NCBI RefSeq assembly: GCF_003173775.1
Contig: NZ_CP029552.1
Location: forward strand, 2,376,501-2,440,500
Length of the DNA stretch: 64,000 nucleotides
Direction: 5' to 3'
Source: Methylobacterium sp. 17Sr1-1
GTDB taxonomy: Bacteria > Pseudomonadota > Alphaproteobacteria > Rhizobiales > Beijerinckiaceae
Shown here one piece after another: positions 43,693-51,773 of this stretch. A program made the position numbers and the translations under genes. The first letter of the stretch is position 1. Each line of letters opens with the position of its first letter. The notes beneath the pieces were generated by a model. That model saw only the letters and a list, made by a program, of their open reading frames with translations. It was not told where the DNA came from and ran no database searches.

Positions 43693-44817
43693 ATGAAAGC
43701 CCACCGGCCGGCCGCCCTCGCCCTTGTCCTCCTCTCCACGGTCGCCGCCTCGGCGCAGGCGCCCGAGCCCCAAGTCTCCGAGCCCGTCGCCGTCACGGTG
43801 ACCGACAAGGGCTGCGAGCCCGCCGCGCTCACGGTTCCGGCCGGCAAGTCGGTGTTCAAGATCAGCAACAAGAGCCGCCGGGTGCTGGAGTGGGAGATCC
43901 TCCAGGGCACGATGATCGTCGAGGAGCGGGAGAACATCATCCCGGGCTTCGTGCAGTCGCTCTCGGCGACGCTCCAGCCCGGGTCCTACGAGATGACCTG
44001 CGGGCTCCTCAGCAACCCGAAGGGCACGCTCACGGTGACGGCCACCGCGGCCGCCGCCGGCGCGCCCGATCCGATGGCCCTCGTCGGGCCGCTCGCCGCC
44101 TACAAGCTCTACGTGATGGGCGAGGTCGAGGCCTTCCACGCGCGGACCGCCGCCTTCGTCGCGGCGGTGAAGGCGGGCAGGATCGCCGAGGCCAAGGCGC
44201 TCTATCCGGTGGCGCGCCGCCACTACGAGCGGATCGAGCCGGTGGCGTCGCTGTTCAACGACCTCGACAAGAGCATGGACGTGCGGGCCGACGACTTCGA
44301 GCGGAAGGAGGCCGATCCCGGCTTCACCGGCTTCCACCGCCTCGAGAAGGGGCTGTGGGCCGACGCCAGCACGGAGGGCCTTGGCCCCACTGCCGACCGG
44401 CTGCTCGGCGACGCCACCGAGCTGAAGCGGCGCGTCGCCGACCTCGCCATCCCGCCGGCCAGGATGGCGGGCGGGGCCGCCGGCCTGATCGAGGAGGTCG
44501 CGGCGACCAAGATCTCCGGCGAGGAGGACCGCTACAGCCGGACCGACCTGTGGGACTTCCACGCCAATGTCGAGGGTTCGCGCAAGATCTTCGACCTCCT
44601 GCGCCCCCTGGTGGCGCCCCGCGACCCCGACTTCGTCGCCCGCACCGAGAAGAATTTTTCGCGCGTGGAGGCGCTGCTGGCGAAGTACCGGACCGAGGAC
44701 GGGGGATTTTCCCCCTACGACTCCTTGAGCGACCGCGACCGCAACGCCCTCAAGGGCCCGATCACCGTGCTGGCCGAGGACCTCTCGACCCTGCGCGGCA
44801 AGCTCGGCCTGGACTGA
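43693..44817 (+). CDS. efeO: Iron uptake protein EfeO (cupredoxin plus M75 peptidase-like domain)
   Basis: A 374-residue periplasmic protein. After a signal peptide (ending TVAASA) comes a cupredoxin domain (about 30-120: VTDKGCEPAALTVPAGKSVF, then SYEMTCGLL), then an imelysin/M75-type helical domain with the HxxE motif in TGFHRLEKGLW near residue 217. It passes iron to EfeU. Full length, no damage. Middle gene of efeUOB. Confidence 0.93.
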   Translation: MKAHRPAALALVLLSTVAASAQAPEPQVSEPVAVTVTDKGCEPAALTVPAGKSVFKISNKSRRVLEWEILQGTMIVEERENIIPGFVQSLSATLQPGSYEMTCGLLSNPKGTLTVTATAAAAGAPDPMALVGPLAAYKLYVMGEVEAFHARTAAFVAAVKAGRIAEAKALYPVARRHYERIEPVASLFNDLDKSMDVRADDFERKEADPGFTGFHRLEKGLWADASTEGLGPTADRLLGDATELKRRVADLAIPPARMAGGAAGLIEEVAATKISGEEDRYSRTDLWDFHANVEGSRKIFDLLRPLVAPRDPDFVARTEKNFSRVEALLAKYRTEDGGFSPYDSLSDRDRNALKGPITVLAEDLSTLRGKLGLD

Positions 44818-44826
44818 AGCGTCGTC

Positions 44827-46104
44827 ATGGCCTCCTGCCCGTTCTCCACCTCCCGCCGCGCCCTGCTGCGTGGGCTCGCCGCCGGCACCGGCGCCGGCAC
44901 CCTCGCTCTGGCCTCGGCGCCGGTTTGCGCCCATGCGGTCCGGGACCATGACGCGACGCCCTCGTCCGCCAGCGACGGCACCCTCGACCGCCAGCCGTTC
45001 CACGGCCCGCACCAGGCCGGCATCGTCACGCCGCAACCCGCCGCCGCCCTGGTCGTCGCCCTCGACGTTCTCGCCGAGGACCGGGGCGAGCTCGCCAAGC
45101 TCTTTCGGATCCTGACCGAGCGCTTCGCCTTCCTGAGCGCCGGCGGGCCGGTGCCGCCCCTCGACCCGCGGCTGCCGCCGGCCGATTCCGGCATCCTCGG
45201 GCCGCAGGTTCTGCCCGACAACTTCACCGCCACGCTCAGCGTCGGCGCCAGCCTGTTCGACGACCGCTACGGGCTGGAGGGCGTGAAGCCGAAGGCCTTG
45301 CGCCCGATGGATCGCTTCCCTAACGATTCCCTCGACGCCAAGCTCTGCCACGGCGACCTGCTGCTGCAATTCTGCGCCAATACCGCCGAGACCACCCTGC
45401 ACGCCCTGCGCGACGTGATCCGCCACACCCCGGGCCTCGTGTCCTTGCGCTGGAAGCTCGAGGGCATGCTGCCGCCCCACGTGGTGAAGCGACCGGGGAA
45501 GGACACGGTCCGCAACTTCCTCGGCTTCAAGGACGGCACCGCCAACCTCGACGCCGCCGACGACGCCCTGATGCGCCGCCAGGTCTGGGTGCAGCCGGGC
45601 AGGGAAGAGCCGGCCTGGGCGTCGGGCGGCTCCTACCAGGTGGTGCGGATCATCCGAAACTTCGTCGAGCGCTGGGACCGCACGCCCCTGCGCGAGCAGG
45701 AGCGGATCTTCGGCCGCCACAAGGACAGCGGCGCGCCGCTGGGCGGGACCGACGAGCACGCCCTGCCGGACTACGCCTCGGACCCGGCGGGCGCCCGCAC
45801 GCCGATGGACGCGCATATCCGGCTCGCCAACCCGCGCACGCCCGAGACCGCGTCGAGCCTGATCCTGCGCCGGGGCTACAACTACTCGGCCGGCATCACC
45901 CCGTCGGGCCAGCTCGACATGGGCCTGCTCTTCGTCTGCTTCCAGTCCGACCTCGACGCCGGCTTCGTGGCGGTGCAGAACCGGCTCAACGGCGAGCCGC
46001 TGGAGGAGTACATCAAGCCGGTCGGCGGCGGGTACTTCTACGCCCTGCCGGGCGTGCCGGAGCCGGGCGGGTTTTTGGGGCAGGGGCTCTTGGTCGGGGC
46101 GTGA
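44827..46104 (+). CDS. efeB: Deferrochelatase/peroxidase EfeB (DyP-type)
   Basis: A 425-residue Tat-exported haem peroxidase. The twin-arginine signal is [17 protein letters not shown]. DyP motif: GxxDG in [17 protein letters not shown], proximal region [18 protein letters not shown], and [17 protein letters not shown] near the C-terminus. In EfeUOB it oxidises ferrous iron or releases iron from haem. It follows efeO by nine bases. Confidence 0.93.
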   Translation: MASCPFSTSRRALLRGLAAGTGAGTLALASAPVCAHAVRDHDATPSSASDGTLDRQPFHGPHQAGIVTPQPAAALVVALDVLAEDRGELAKLFRILTERFAFLSAGGPVPPLDPRLPPADSGILGPQVLPDNFTATLSVGASLFDDRYGLEGVKPKALRPMDRFPNDSLDAKLCHGDLLLQFCANTAETTLHALRDVIRHTPGLVSLRWKLEGMLPPHVVKRPGKDTVRNFLGFKDGTANLDAADDALMRRQVWVQPGREEPAWASGGSYQVVRIIRNFVERWDRTPLREQERIFGRHKDSGAPLGGTDEHALPDYASDPAGARTPMDAHIRLANPRTPETASSLILRRGYNYSAGITPSGQLDMGLLFVCFQSDLDAGFVAVQNRLNGEPLEEYIKPVGGGYFYALPGVPEPGGFLGQGLLVGA

Positions 46105-46229
46105 GCGGACCCCGAAAGCCGGTCTGTTCAGCCTCTGCCGATTCTGCAACCGCCGCGTCGTTCCGGGCCCGCGAAGCGGGGCCCGATCGGCTAAGCGTCG
46201 CCCACGAGACAGCCCGTTTTCCGCTTCTC

Positions 46230-46402
46230 CCCCTTTCCAGGACGAATGCAGCGTCAGCGGAAGGAGATCCGGGATCCAGCACAAAGAGTCGCGAAGCGTC
46301 CGTCTCTCCGCAACGCTGAAAAGATAGAGCCGCTTCGCGGCACTTTCTCTGCTGGATCCCGGATCTCCTTCCGCTGACGCTGCAGTCGTCCGGGAAAGGG
46401 GC
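46230..46402. repeat. Long inverted repeat, copy C (efeB / M23 peptidase junction)
   Basis: Arms of about 70 bases (46230-46298 and 46331-46402) pair with few mismatches around a 32-base spacer; the core is GGAGATCCGGGATCCAGCA with its complement. A further element with TTCCGGGCCCGCGAAGCGGG lies just left at about 46160-46185. Both lie in the 366 bases between convergent genes, which hold no gene. It belongs loosely with copies A, B, D and E, sharing GATCCGGGATCCA-like parts. Confidence 0.8.
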
Positions 46403-46470
46403 GGTGGCTTACGAAGAACAGGTAGCCCTTGCGGCGCGCGTGAGGCATTCCCGCCGCGGCAGCGCCCCCC

Positions 46471-48528
46471 TCAGCGCATCGCCTCGCGCTGCGCCAGCGT
46501 CGTCGGGGCGCCCGACTTCTGGATCAGCCCGTCGATCTGGTCGCGCTGGCGGCGGAACTCGGCCAGGAGCCGGCCGTCGAGCTCGCGGCCGCGGGGCACG
46601 CGGATCTTCATCGGGTCGACGAAGTGGCCGTTGATGATCACCTCGTAGTGCAGGTGCGCGCCGGTCGAGAGGCCGGTGGAGCCGACATAGCCGATGATCT
46701 GGCCCTGGCGCGCCTTGGCGCCGGCGCTGACGCCGCGGCCGAACCGGGACATATGGTTGTAGGTGGTGACGTAGCCGTTGGCGTGCTGGATCTCGACTCG
46801 GCGGCCGTAGCCCGAATCCCACTCCGCCTTGATCACCGTGCCGTTGCCGGCCGCGAAGATCGGGGTGCCGATGCGGATCGACCAGTCGACGCCGGTATGG
46901 AGCTTGGCGTAGCCGAGCACCGGGTGGCGGCGATAGCCGAAGCCGGAGCTCATGTTGCCGTCGGCGACCGGCTTGCGCAGCAGGAATTTCTTCAACGAGC
47001 GGCCGGCCTCGTCGAGATAGTCGACGCTGCCGTCGTCGGGTGACTGGAAGCGGTAGATCCGTCGCGATTCCCCGCCGAGGTTGAGCGCCGCGAACAGGAT
47101 GTCGGGCCGCTCGGCCGAGCCGCCGGATTCCTCGTCGTAGGTGTAGAACAGCTCGATGCCGTCGCCGGTGGCGACGCGGCGCTGGAAATCGACGTCGTAG
47201 CCGAAGATCCGCACCAGGTCCTCGACCGTCGAGCGCGGCAGGTCGTAGCGCGCCGCGGTCTCGTAGAGGCTGGCATAGAGGCGCGCGCCGGTGCCCTCGT
47301 CGTCGTCGTCGGCCTCCGGCTTCGCGGCCGGCTTCTGGGCGACGCCCTCCGGCACCGGCGGGGCGACCGACACGAAGGCGCCGCGGTCGTTCATCGCGGC
47401 GATCGCCTCGACGCCGGATTCGCCGTAGAGGATCACCCGGGTGAGCTGGCGCGGATCGCCGGCCCGGGGCCCGGGACCGACCTGGAGCCGCATCTGCTGG
47501 CCCTCGCCGACGGCGCCGGACCGGACCCGGGTGCCGAGGGCCGCCAGGATCGGGCGGATCTGCTCGTCGAGGCCGCCATTGGCCCGGAGCACGCCCTCCA
47601 GGGTCTCGCCGCGCTTGATCGCGACGTCGCGCTCCTCGACCAGCGGGGCGTCGCGCTCGCGCTCCATCTTGGCGAGGTCGGTGACGTTCTCGCGCATCAC
47701 CCGGACCTCGATCGACTTGAACGGGCCGGACGAACCGCCGAAATCGCCGCCGCCGTCGAGGCCCGGCAGGGCCGCCATGCTGCGCAGCGTGCGCGAGAGC
47801 ATCAGCTGCGGGGCGATCGGAAGCGCCGCGCGCCGCCCGGCCTCGGCCGCGAGCCGCCGCTCCTCCTCGATCTGCGCCGCCACGTCCTCGTCGGAGAGGG
47901 CCGGCGCCCCGGCCGGCACCGCGAGGTCGCCGAGATCGCGCTTGACCACCGACACCTCGGCATCCGGCGTCTCGGCGGGACTTTGCGCCTCCGGGGCGCG
48001 GTCGGTCCCCGGATCGGTGAAGAACCGCATCGGGTCGAAGGAGGGGATGTCGGTCGCCGCCATCCCGGCGGTGGCCGAGAGCGCGGTGGCGATCCGCACG
48101 AACGGCCGGACCTTGATGATCTCGCGCTCGCCCGCCCGCAGGGTCACCGGGGCCTTGAAGCTCTGCTTGGCGAGCGCCACCATCGGGTTGCGCACCAGCC
48201 GGTCGCCCTTGCGGACAAGGTTAGTGCCGCCCTCGCTGGCGACCGGGCGGGGCGCCACGGTCACGGCCTGCGGCAGTTCCGCGAAGGTGATCTCGCCCTG
48301 CAGCGACACCCAGATCGCCGAGCCGATCAGCCCGGCGCCGGTCATGCCGGTGAGGACGCAGGCGGTGAGCCAGCGCAGGTTGACGTCGCGCCGGTCGGAG
48401 CGCGGCGAGGCGGCGCCCGAGAGGTCGAGCGGCGGCTCCCGGCCCGGATCGGCCGACCGGCCGCGGGGCGCCTGCTGGGATCCGACCGGGTCGAGCCGCG
48501 CGCGCTTCACCGTCTCTCCTTCGCTCAT
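46471..48528 (-). CDS. M23 family metallopeptidase, murein endopeptidase type
   Basis: A 685-residue membrane-anchored protein. A cytoplasmic N-terminus is followed by one helix (ACVLTGMTGAGLIGSAIWVS, about 54-73), a long periplasmic region with a LysM-like or OapA-like segment (IKRGETLEGVLRANGGLDEQ) and the C-terminal M23 domain: HxxxD in KLHTGVDWSIRIGTPIFAAG near 543, and HLHYE in TGLSTGAHLHYEVIINGHFV near 624. All zinc ligands are present. It may cut peptide cross-bridges in cell growth. ATG 48528 is preferred; an upstream GTG at 48585 is possible. Confidence 0.92.
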   Translation of the reverse strand: MSEGETVKRARLDPVGSQQAPRGRSADPGREPPLDLSGAASPRSDRRDVNLRWLTACVLTGMTGAGLIGSAIWVSLQGEITFAELPQAVTVAPRPVASEGGTNLVRKGDRLVRNPMVALAKQSFKAPVTLRAGEREIIKVRPFVRIATALSATAGMAATDIPSFDPMRFFTDPGTDRAPEAQSPAETPDAEVSVVKRDLGDLAVPAGAPALSDEDVAAQIEEERRLAAEAGRRAALPIAPQLMLSRTLRSMAALPGLDGGGDFGGSSGPFKSIEVRVMRENVTDLAKMERERDAPLVEERDVAIKRGETLEGVLRANGGLDEQIRPILAALGTRVRSGAVGEGQQMRLQVGPGPRAGDPRQLTRVILYGESGVEAIAAMNDRGAFVSVAPPVPEGVAQKPAAKPEADDDDEGTGARLYASLYETAARYDLPRSTVEDLVRIFGYDVDFQRRVATGDGIELFYTYDEESGGSAERPDILFAALNLGGESRRIYRFQSPDDGSVDYLDEAGRSLKKFLLRKPVADGNMSSGFGYRRHPVLGYAKLHTGVDWSIRIGTPIFAAGNGTVIKAEWDSGYGRRVEIQHANGYVTTYNHMSRFGRGVSAGAKARQGQIIGYVGSTGLSTGAHLHYEVIINGHFVDPMKIRVPRGRELDGRLLAEFRRQRDQIDGLIQKSGAPTTLAQREAMR

Positions 48529-48908
48529 CCGTTCCGACAGCCGACGCGGCAGCACCACGACGGCGAGGAGGACGCTTCGCTGCACGGCATCGCGACCATG
48601 CGTGGCTCACGCAGGGAAATCAACGGTGGGCGGGAGGCGCATCCCCAGCCGGCCGCGCGGTCCGCGCGCCGGATCCTCGAGGCTGTCTCTCCGGCGCCAG
48701 CATGTCAGGATTGAGGCGTCGGCTCCGCTCGGCGCGGCGCGGCGCTCGATTTGCCGCATGGCCGGCACCAGGACCCGGACCACTTCCGGTGAGGGCGCGA
48801 AACGTCGATCCCCGCGGCGTTTCCCACGCCGCGGCGGTTTCCACGGCCGCCCCTCTTGCACTACGGTTTCCCACGCTACGGTTCGCTGCCCCTTTCCGGG
48901 AGTTCTCC
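48529..48908. other. Divergent region upstream of the M23 peptidase and hupE genes
   Basis: About 380 bases without a gene. A short stem (CCGCGGCG / CGCCGCGG, 48812-48834, seven-base loop) lies 75 bases before hupE. No riboswitch fold for cobalt or nickel was recognised. Promoters for both genes should lie here. Confidence 0.45.
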
Positions 48909-49496
48909 ATGATGCGTCGTCACGCCGGCCTCGCCGCCGCCCTGCTGCTCCTCTCCTCGCACGCCGCCTTCGCGCATCCGGGCCACGGCGAGGCCGCCGG
49001 GCTCGCGCAGGGCTTCGCCCACCCGTTGAGCGGTGCGGACCACCTGCTCGCCATGGTGGCGGTCGGCCTGCTGGCGGCGGCGCGGGGCGGGCGGGCGCTC
49101 TGGGCGGTGCCGCTGGCCTTCCTCGGCATGATGGCGGTCGGCGGGGCGCTCGGCGCCGCCGGGATCGCGCTTCCCTTCGTCGAGGTCGGGATCGGCCTGT
49201 CGGTGGTGGCGTTCGGCCTCGCGGCCGCTTTCGGCGCCGGCCTGCCGCTCGCCGCGGCCCTCGGCCTCGTCGGCGCCTTCGCGGTGTTCCACGGCTACGC
49301 CCACGGCGCCGAGATGCCCGAGACCGCCTCCGGCCTGACCTACGGACTCGGCTTCCTGACGGCCAGCGCGCTGCTCCACCTCGCCGGCATCGGGCTCGGC
49401 CTTGCCGCCGGCCGCGTGGCGCAGGGACGCGCGCTGCCCTTCGCCGGGGCCGCCGTGGCGGTGGCGGGCGTGGCGGTGCTGGCCGGAAGCCTCTGA
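48909..49496 (+). CDS. HupE/UreJ family metal permease
   Basis: A 195-residue membrane protein. A signal-like first helix is followed by the family motif HPGHGEAAGLAQGFAHPLSG and ADHLLAMVAVGLLAA, whose His and Asp residues bind nickel or cobalt; a second histidine-bearing region is FAVFHGYAHGAEMPETASG. Six or so helices. No hydrogenase or urease gene is in the window, so nickel or cobalt supply to another enzyme is possible. Start ATG 48909 has GGGAG upstream. Confidence 0.9.
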   Translation: MMRRHAGLAAALLLLSSHAAFAHPGHGEAAGLAQGFAHPLSGADHLLAMVAVGLLAAARGGRALWAVPLAFLGMMAVGGALGAAGIALPFVEVGIGLSVVAFGLAAAFGAGLPLAAALGLVGAFAVFHGYAHGAEMPETASGLTYGLGFLTASALLHLAGIGLGLAAGRVAQGRALPFAGAAVAVAGVAVLAGSL

Positions 49497-49530
49497 CAAG
49501 AAAGCGACCGGGGCCGCGCGGCGGCTCCGG

Positions 49531-50361
49531 TCACCCCGGATTGACCGCCGTCGCAAGCCAGCAGGCGGCGCCGAGGTACACCGGCCCCTGTGCCGGCATC
49601 GCCTCGCGCAGGGCCGTCAAGGCTTGCTCGCGCAGGACCGGATCCGCGATCTCGCGCAGGAGCCCGGCAATGGGCCCGACGGTGGCGGCGAAGCGCGCCG
49701 CCTCCGCCGCATCGGCGCCGATCTCCAGCGGACGGTCGACGGGCGCGACCTCAGGCTTCGCGAAGCCGGCCTGCCCGAGGAGGGCGACCAGCGCCCCGCC
49801 GTCGGCGAAGCGGAACGGACCCGGGCCGCCCGGGGGCGAGGGCGGGGGCTCGGGCACCACGCTCAGCACCGCGTCGCGCGGCACGCTCACCCACGGATTC
49901 TCGGCGAGCGCGCGCCAGCACAGGACGGCGAGCCGTCCCCCCGGCCGCAGGGCCCGCCGGATATTGGCGAAGGCCGCGCGCGAGTCCTCGAAGAACATCA
50001 CCCCGAAGCGCGACAGCGCGAGATCGTGCTCCGGTGCGAAGGAATGGGTCTGGGCATCGGCCTCGATCCAGGCGATCGGCGCGCCGATGGCCGGCCGGGC
50101 GCGGGCGCGGGCCAGCATCGGCCGGGACACGTCCACCGCCGTCACCGCGCCGCCGGACCCGGCGCGCGCGGCGGCCACGAGGGCGGTCTCGCCGCAACCG
50201 CAGCCGATATCGAGCACCCGCTCGCCTGGCCGCGGGCCGGCACCGTCGATGAGGGCGGCGGTCAGCGGCGCGAAGACCCGGTCGAGCTCCGCCTGCATGT
50301 CGGCCCAGCGCGTGCCGACATCGCCGTTCCAGTACTCGGCCTGGGTGATCGGCTCCGGCAT
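49531..50361 (-). CDS. Class I SAM-dependent methyltransferase
   Basis: A 276-residue protein with the SAM-binding motif I VLDIGCGCGETALVAAARAG at about 49-68, motif II AVDVSRPMLARARARP and DLALSRFGVMFFEDSRAAFA with post-motif GGRLAVLCWR. It resembles UbiE/Methyltransf_11-type enzymes. The N-terminus ITQAEYWNGDVGTRWADMQA is common in a subgroup of unknown substrate. It is convergent with hupE, 34 bases apart. Confidence 0.88.
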   Translation of the reverse strand: MPEPITQAEYWNGDVGTRWADMQAELDRVFAPLTAALIDGAGPRPGERVLDIGCGCGETALVAAARAGSGGAVTAVDVSRPMLARARARPAIGAPIAWIEADAQTHSFAPEHDLALSRFGVMFFEDSRAAFANIRRALRPGGRLAVLCWRALAENPWVSVPRDAVLSVVPEPPPSPPGGPGPFRFADGGALVALLGQAGFAKPEVAPVDRPLEIGADAAEAARFAATVGPIAGLLREIADPVLREQALTALREAMPAQGPVYLGAACWLATAVNPG

Positions 50362-50432
50362 CGGCGCACGCCCTCGTCCCGTGGTCCCGGCCCGACGCTA
50401 CAGCCTGCGCGAGACCGGGGACAAGGGGGAGT

Positions 50433-50915
50433 TCAGGTCGTCTTGCGCGGCCGTCCGCGCCGCGCGGGCGGCGCCCCGCCCGGCGCGCCGGCGTCGTCCT
50501 CGGCCCCGCGCAGGCGGCGCCGGCCGAGGCCGCTGTTCTTGGCCAGCTCCGAGCGCTGCGAGGCGTAGTTGGACGCGACCATCGGGTAGTCGCGCGGCAA
50601 TCCCCATTTCTCGCGGTACTGGTCCGGCGTGAGGCCGCGGCCGGCGAGGTGGCGCTTGAGCGTCTTGTAGGGCTTGCCGTCCTCGAGGGAGATGATGTGG
50701 TCCGGCGTCACCGTCCGGCGGATCGGGATCGGCGGCTCGGGCTTCGGCGGCTCGGGCGCGGGCGGCGCCATCAGCTGGGTCAAGGTCGAGTGGACGGCGC
50801 CGATCATCGGCGGCAACTCGTTCGGCGGCACCGCATTGTTGGACACGTAAGCCGTAATGATCGCGGCGCAAAGATCGACGACGCGGTCACCAGAGCCATT
50901 CTCCTCGACATTCAT
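50433..50915 (-). CDS. MucR/Ros family transcriptional regulator lacking zinc-binding cysteines
   Basis: A 160-residue protein of the Ros/MucR family: VVDLCAAIITAYVSNNAVPP, DHIISLEDGKPYKTLKRHLA, LTPDQYREKWGLPRDYPMVA and SNYASQRSELAKNSGLGRRR. In the zinc-finger region the cysteines of the usual C-L-E-C are Ser76 and Asp79, and the second His is also missing (only His89 is kept), so zinc binding as in Ros is not expected; some Mesorhizobium MucR proteins (Ml) fold without zinc. The C-terminus is basic (ARRGRPRKTT, AT-hook-like). It probably acts as an H-NS-like global regulator. Confidence 0.93.
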   Translation of the reverse strand: MNVEENGSGDRVVDLCAAIITAYVSNNAVPPNELPPMIGAVHSTLTQLMAPPAPEPPKPEPPIPIRRTVTPDHIISLEDGKPYKTLKRHLAGRGLTPDQYREKWGLPRDYPMVASNYASQRSELAKNSGLGRRRLRGAEDDAGAPGGAPPARRGRPRKTT

Positions 50916-51052
50916 CGCCCAACCCCGTCTGCATTCGTGATGAAGAATGCATGATGACGATCGAACGTCAAACAGACGGCGCGTCGACCGAGGTTAATCC
51001 TGTGGGCGTAACCAGTGTTCCTCAGTCACTTGGGAGGAGGGAGAACTAACTT

Positions 51053-51163
51053 ATGTTTATGAGAAGGGCTACGCTCTTCGATGTAGGCGAACGCTGCGGA
51101 GGGGCCGCAGCGTGGCCATCGGACGCGGCGCATGGGCCGACACGCAGCATCGCGGCCGGCTGA
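51053..51163 (+). CDS. Possible 36-residue small protein
   Basis: In the 298 bases between mucR and the tRNA genes. ATG 51053 is preceded by a GGGAGGAGGGAG run about 10 bases upstream, in a less GC-rich stretch. The product, MFMRRATLFDVGERCGGAAA then WPSDAAHGPTRSIAAG, matches nothing I know. A 9-bp hairpin (51091-51099 / 51105-51113) lies inside it. Coding status is doubtful; the purine run could instead belong to a transcript leader. Confidence 0.2.
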   Translation: MFMRRATLFDVGERCGGAAAWPSDAAHGPTRSIAAG

Positions 51164-51213
51164 GAAACGGCTGGGGATAAGTCTTGAGGAGGATCCGCCC
51201 GGCGGCGGCTGAA

Positions 51214-51290
51214 TGGTCGGAGTGGCAGGATTTGAACCTGCGACCCCCACGTCCCGAACGTGGTGCGCTACCAGACTGCGCTACACTCCG
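51214..51290 (-). tRNA. tRNA-Pro (anticodon CGG), copy 1
   Basis: 77 bases including an encoded 3' CCA. The acceptor stem is CGGAGTG/CACTCCG; D-arm AGCGCAGTCTGGTAGCGCA; anticodon loop TTCGGGA in stem CCACG/CGTGG gives CGG, reading CCG proline codons; T-arm GCAGGTTCAAATCCTGC. Identical to copy 2, 88 bases away on the same strand. Confidence 0.95.
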
Positions 51291-51378
51291 ACGCGCCCGA
51301 AGGCACGGGTATCGTACAAACCAAACATCTTGTGCAGATGCCTGATGGTCTCGGGAAGACTCAGCCTCGTGAGAGAGC

Positions 51379-51455
51379 TGGTCGGAGTGGCAGGATTTGA
51401 ACCTGCGACCCCCACGTCCCGAACGTGGTGCGCTACCAGACTGCGCTACACTCCG
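51379..51455 (-). tRNA. tRNA-Pro (anticodon CGG), copy 2
   Basis: Identical in all 77 bases to copy 1 and transcribed first, since the direction is leftward. A good promoter lies 28-56 bases upstream (51483-51511). CCG is a favoured proline codon in such GC-rich genomes, which fits a doubled gene. Confidence 0.95.
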
Positions 51456-51773
51456 AACGGCCGGCCGTGGCCGACGACGGGGCTTATAGCGAGGGCATCC
51501 GGGGGCCGCAAGGCCGTTCATGCGCGATGGCCGAGTTTCTTGAGCCGGCAGCTTTCCCGGGCCGGCAGGTTCCTCGGCCCGGCCCCTCGGCTGCCCCGTT
51601 TTCGGACCGCGACGGCCCTCCGGCGAGGACGGAGGCGACGGAGGGGCGGTGCGGGGGAAGGGGGGAGGTCTCGGGAGCGTGAAGGCCTTGCGTGATCCGC
51701 TCCCGCCCGCCATTGTCCCACCGTCAGAAAAGCCGACACCGGCGGGGTGGCGTATGGCGAGCCGGGTGGTGGC
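51456..51773. other. Region between the tRNA genes and the LOV kinase
   Basis: About 318 bases. It holds the tRNA promoter at its left end and, presumably, the promoter of the rightward kinase gene. No credible gene was seen in it. Confidence 0.5.
51483..51511 (-). promoter_or_regulatory. Promoter of the tRNA-Pro pair
   Basis: On the minus strand TTGCGG (51511-51506), a 17-base spacer and TATAAG (51488-51483) lie 28 bases from the 5' end of tRNA copy 2. Good spacing and a near-consensus -10 box. Confidence 0.65.

Noticed and set aside
42799..46284. A 1161-codon open frame on the minus strand
   Set aside because: It is antisense to efeU, efeO and efeB, which have clear family motifs; long antisense frames are expected in GC-rich DNA.
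51213..51695. Open frame encoding VGVAGFEPATPTSRTWCATR repeats
   Set aside because: It is the reverse complement of the two tRNA-Pro genes, a common false protein in databases.
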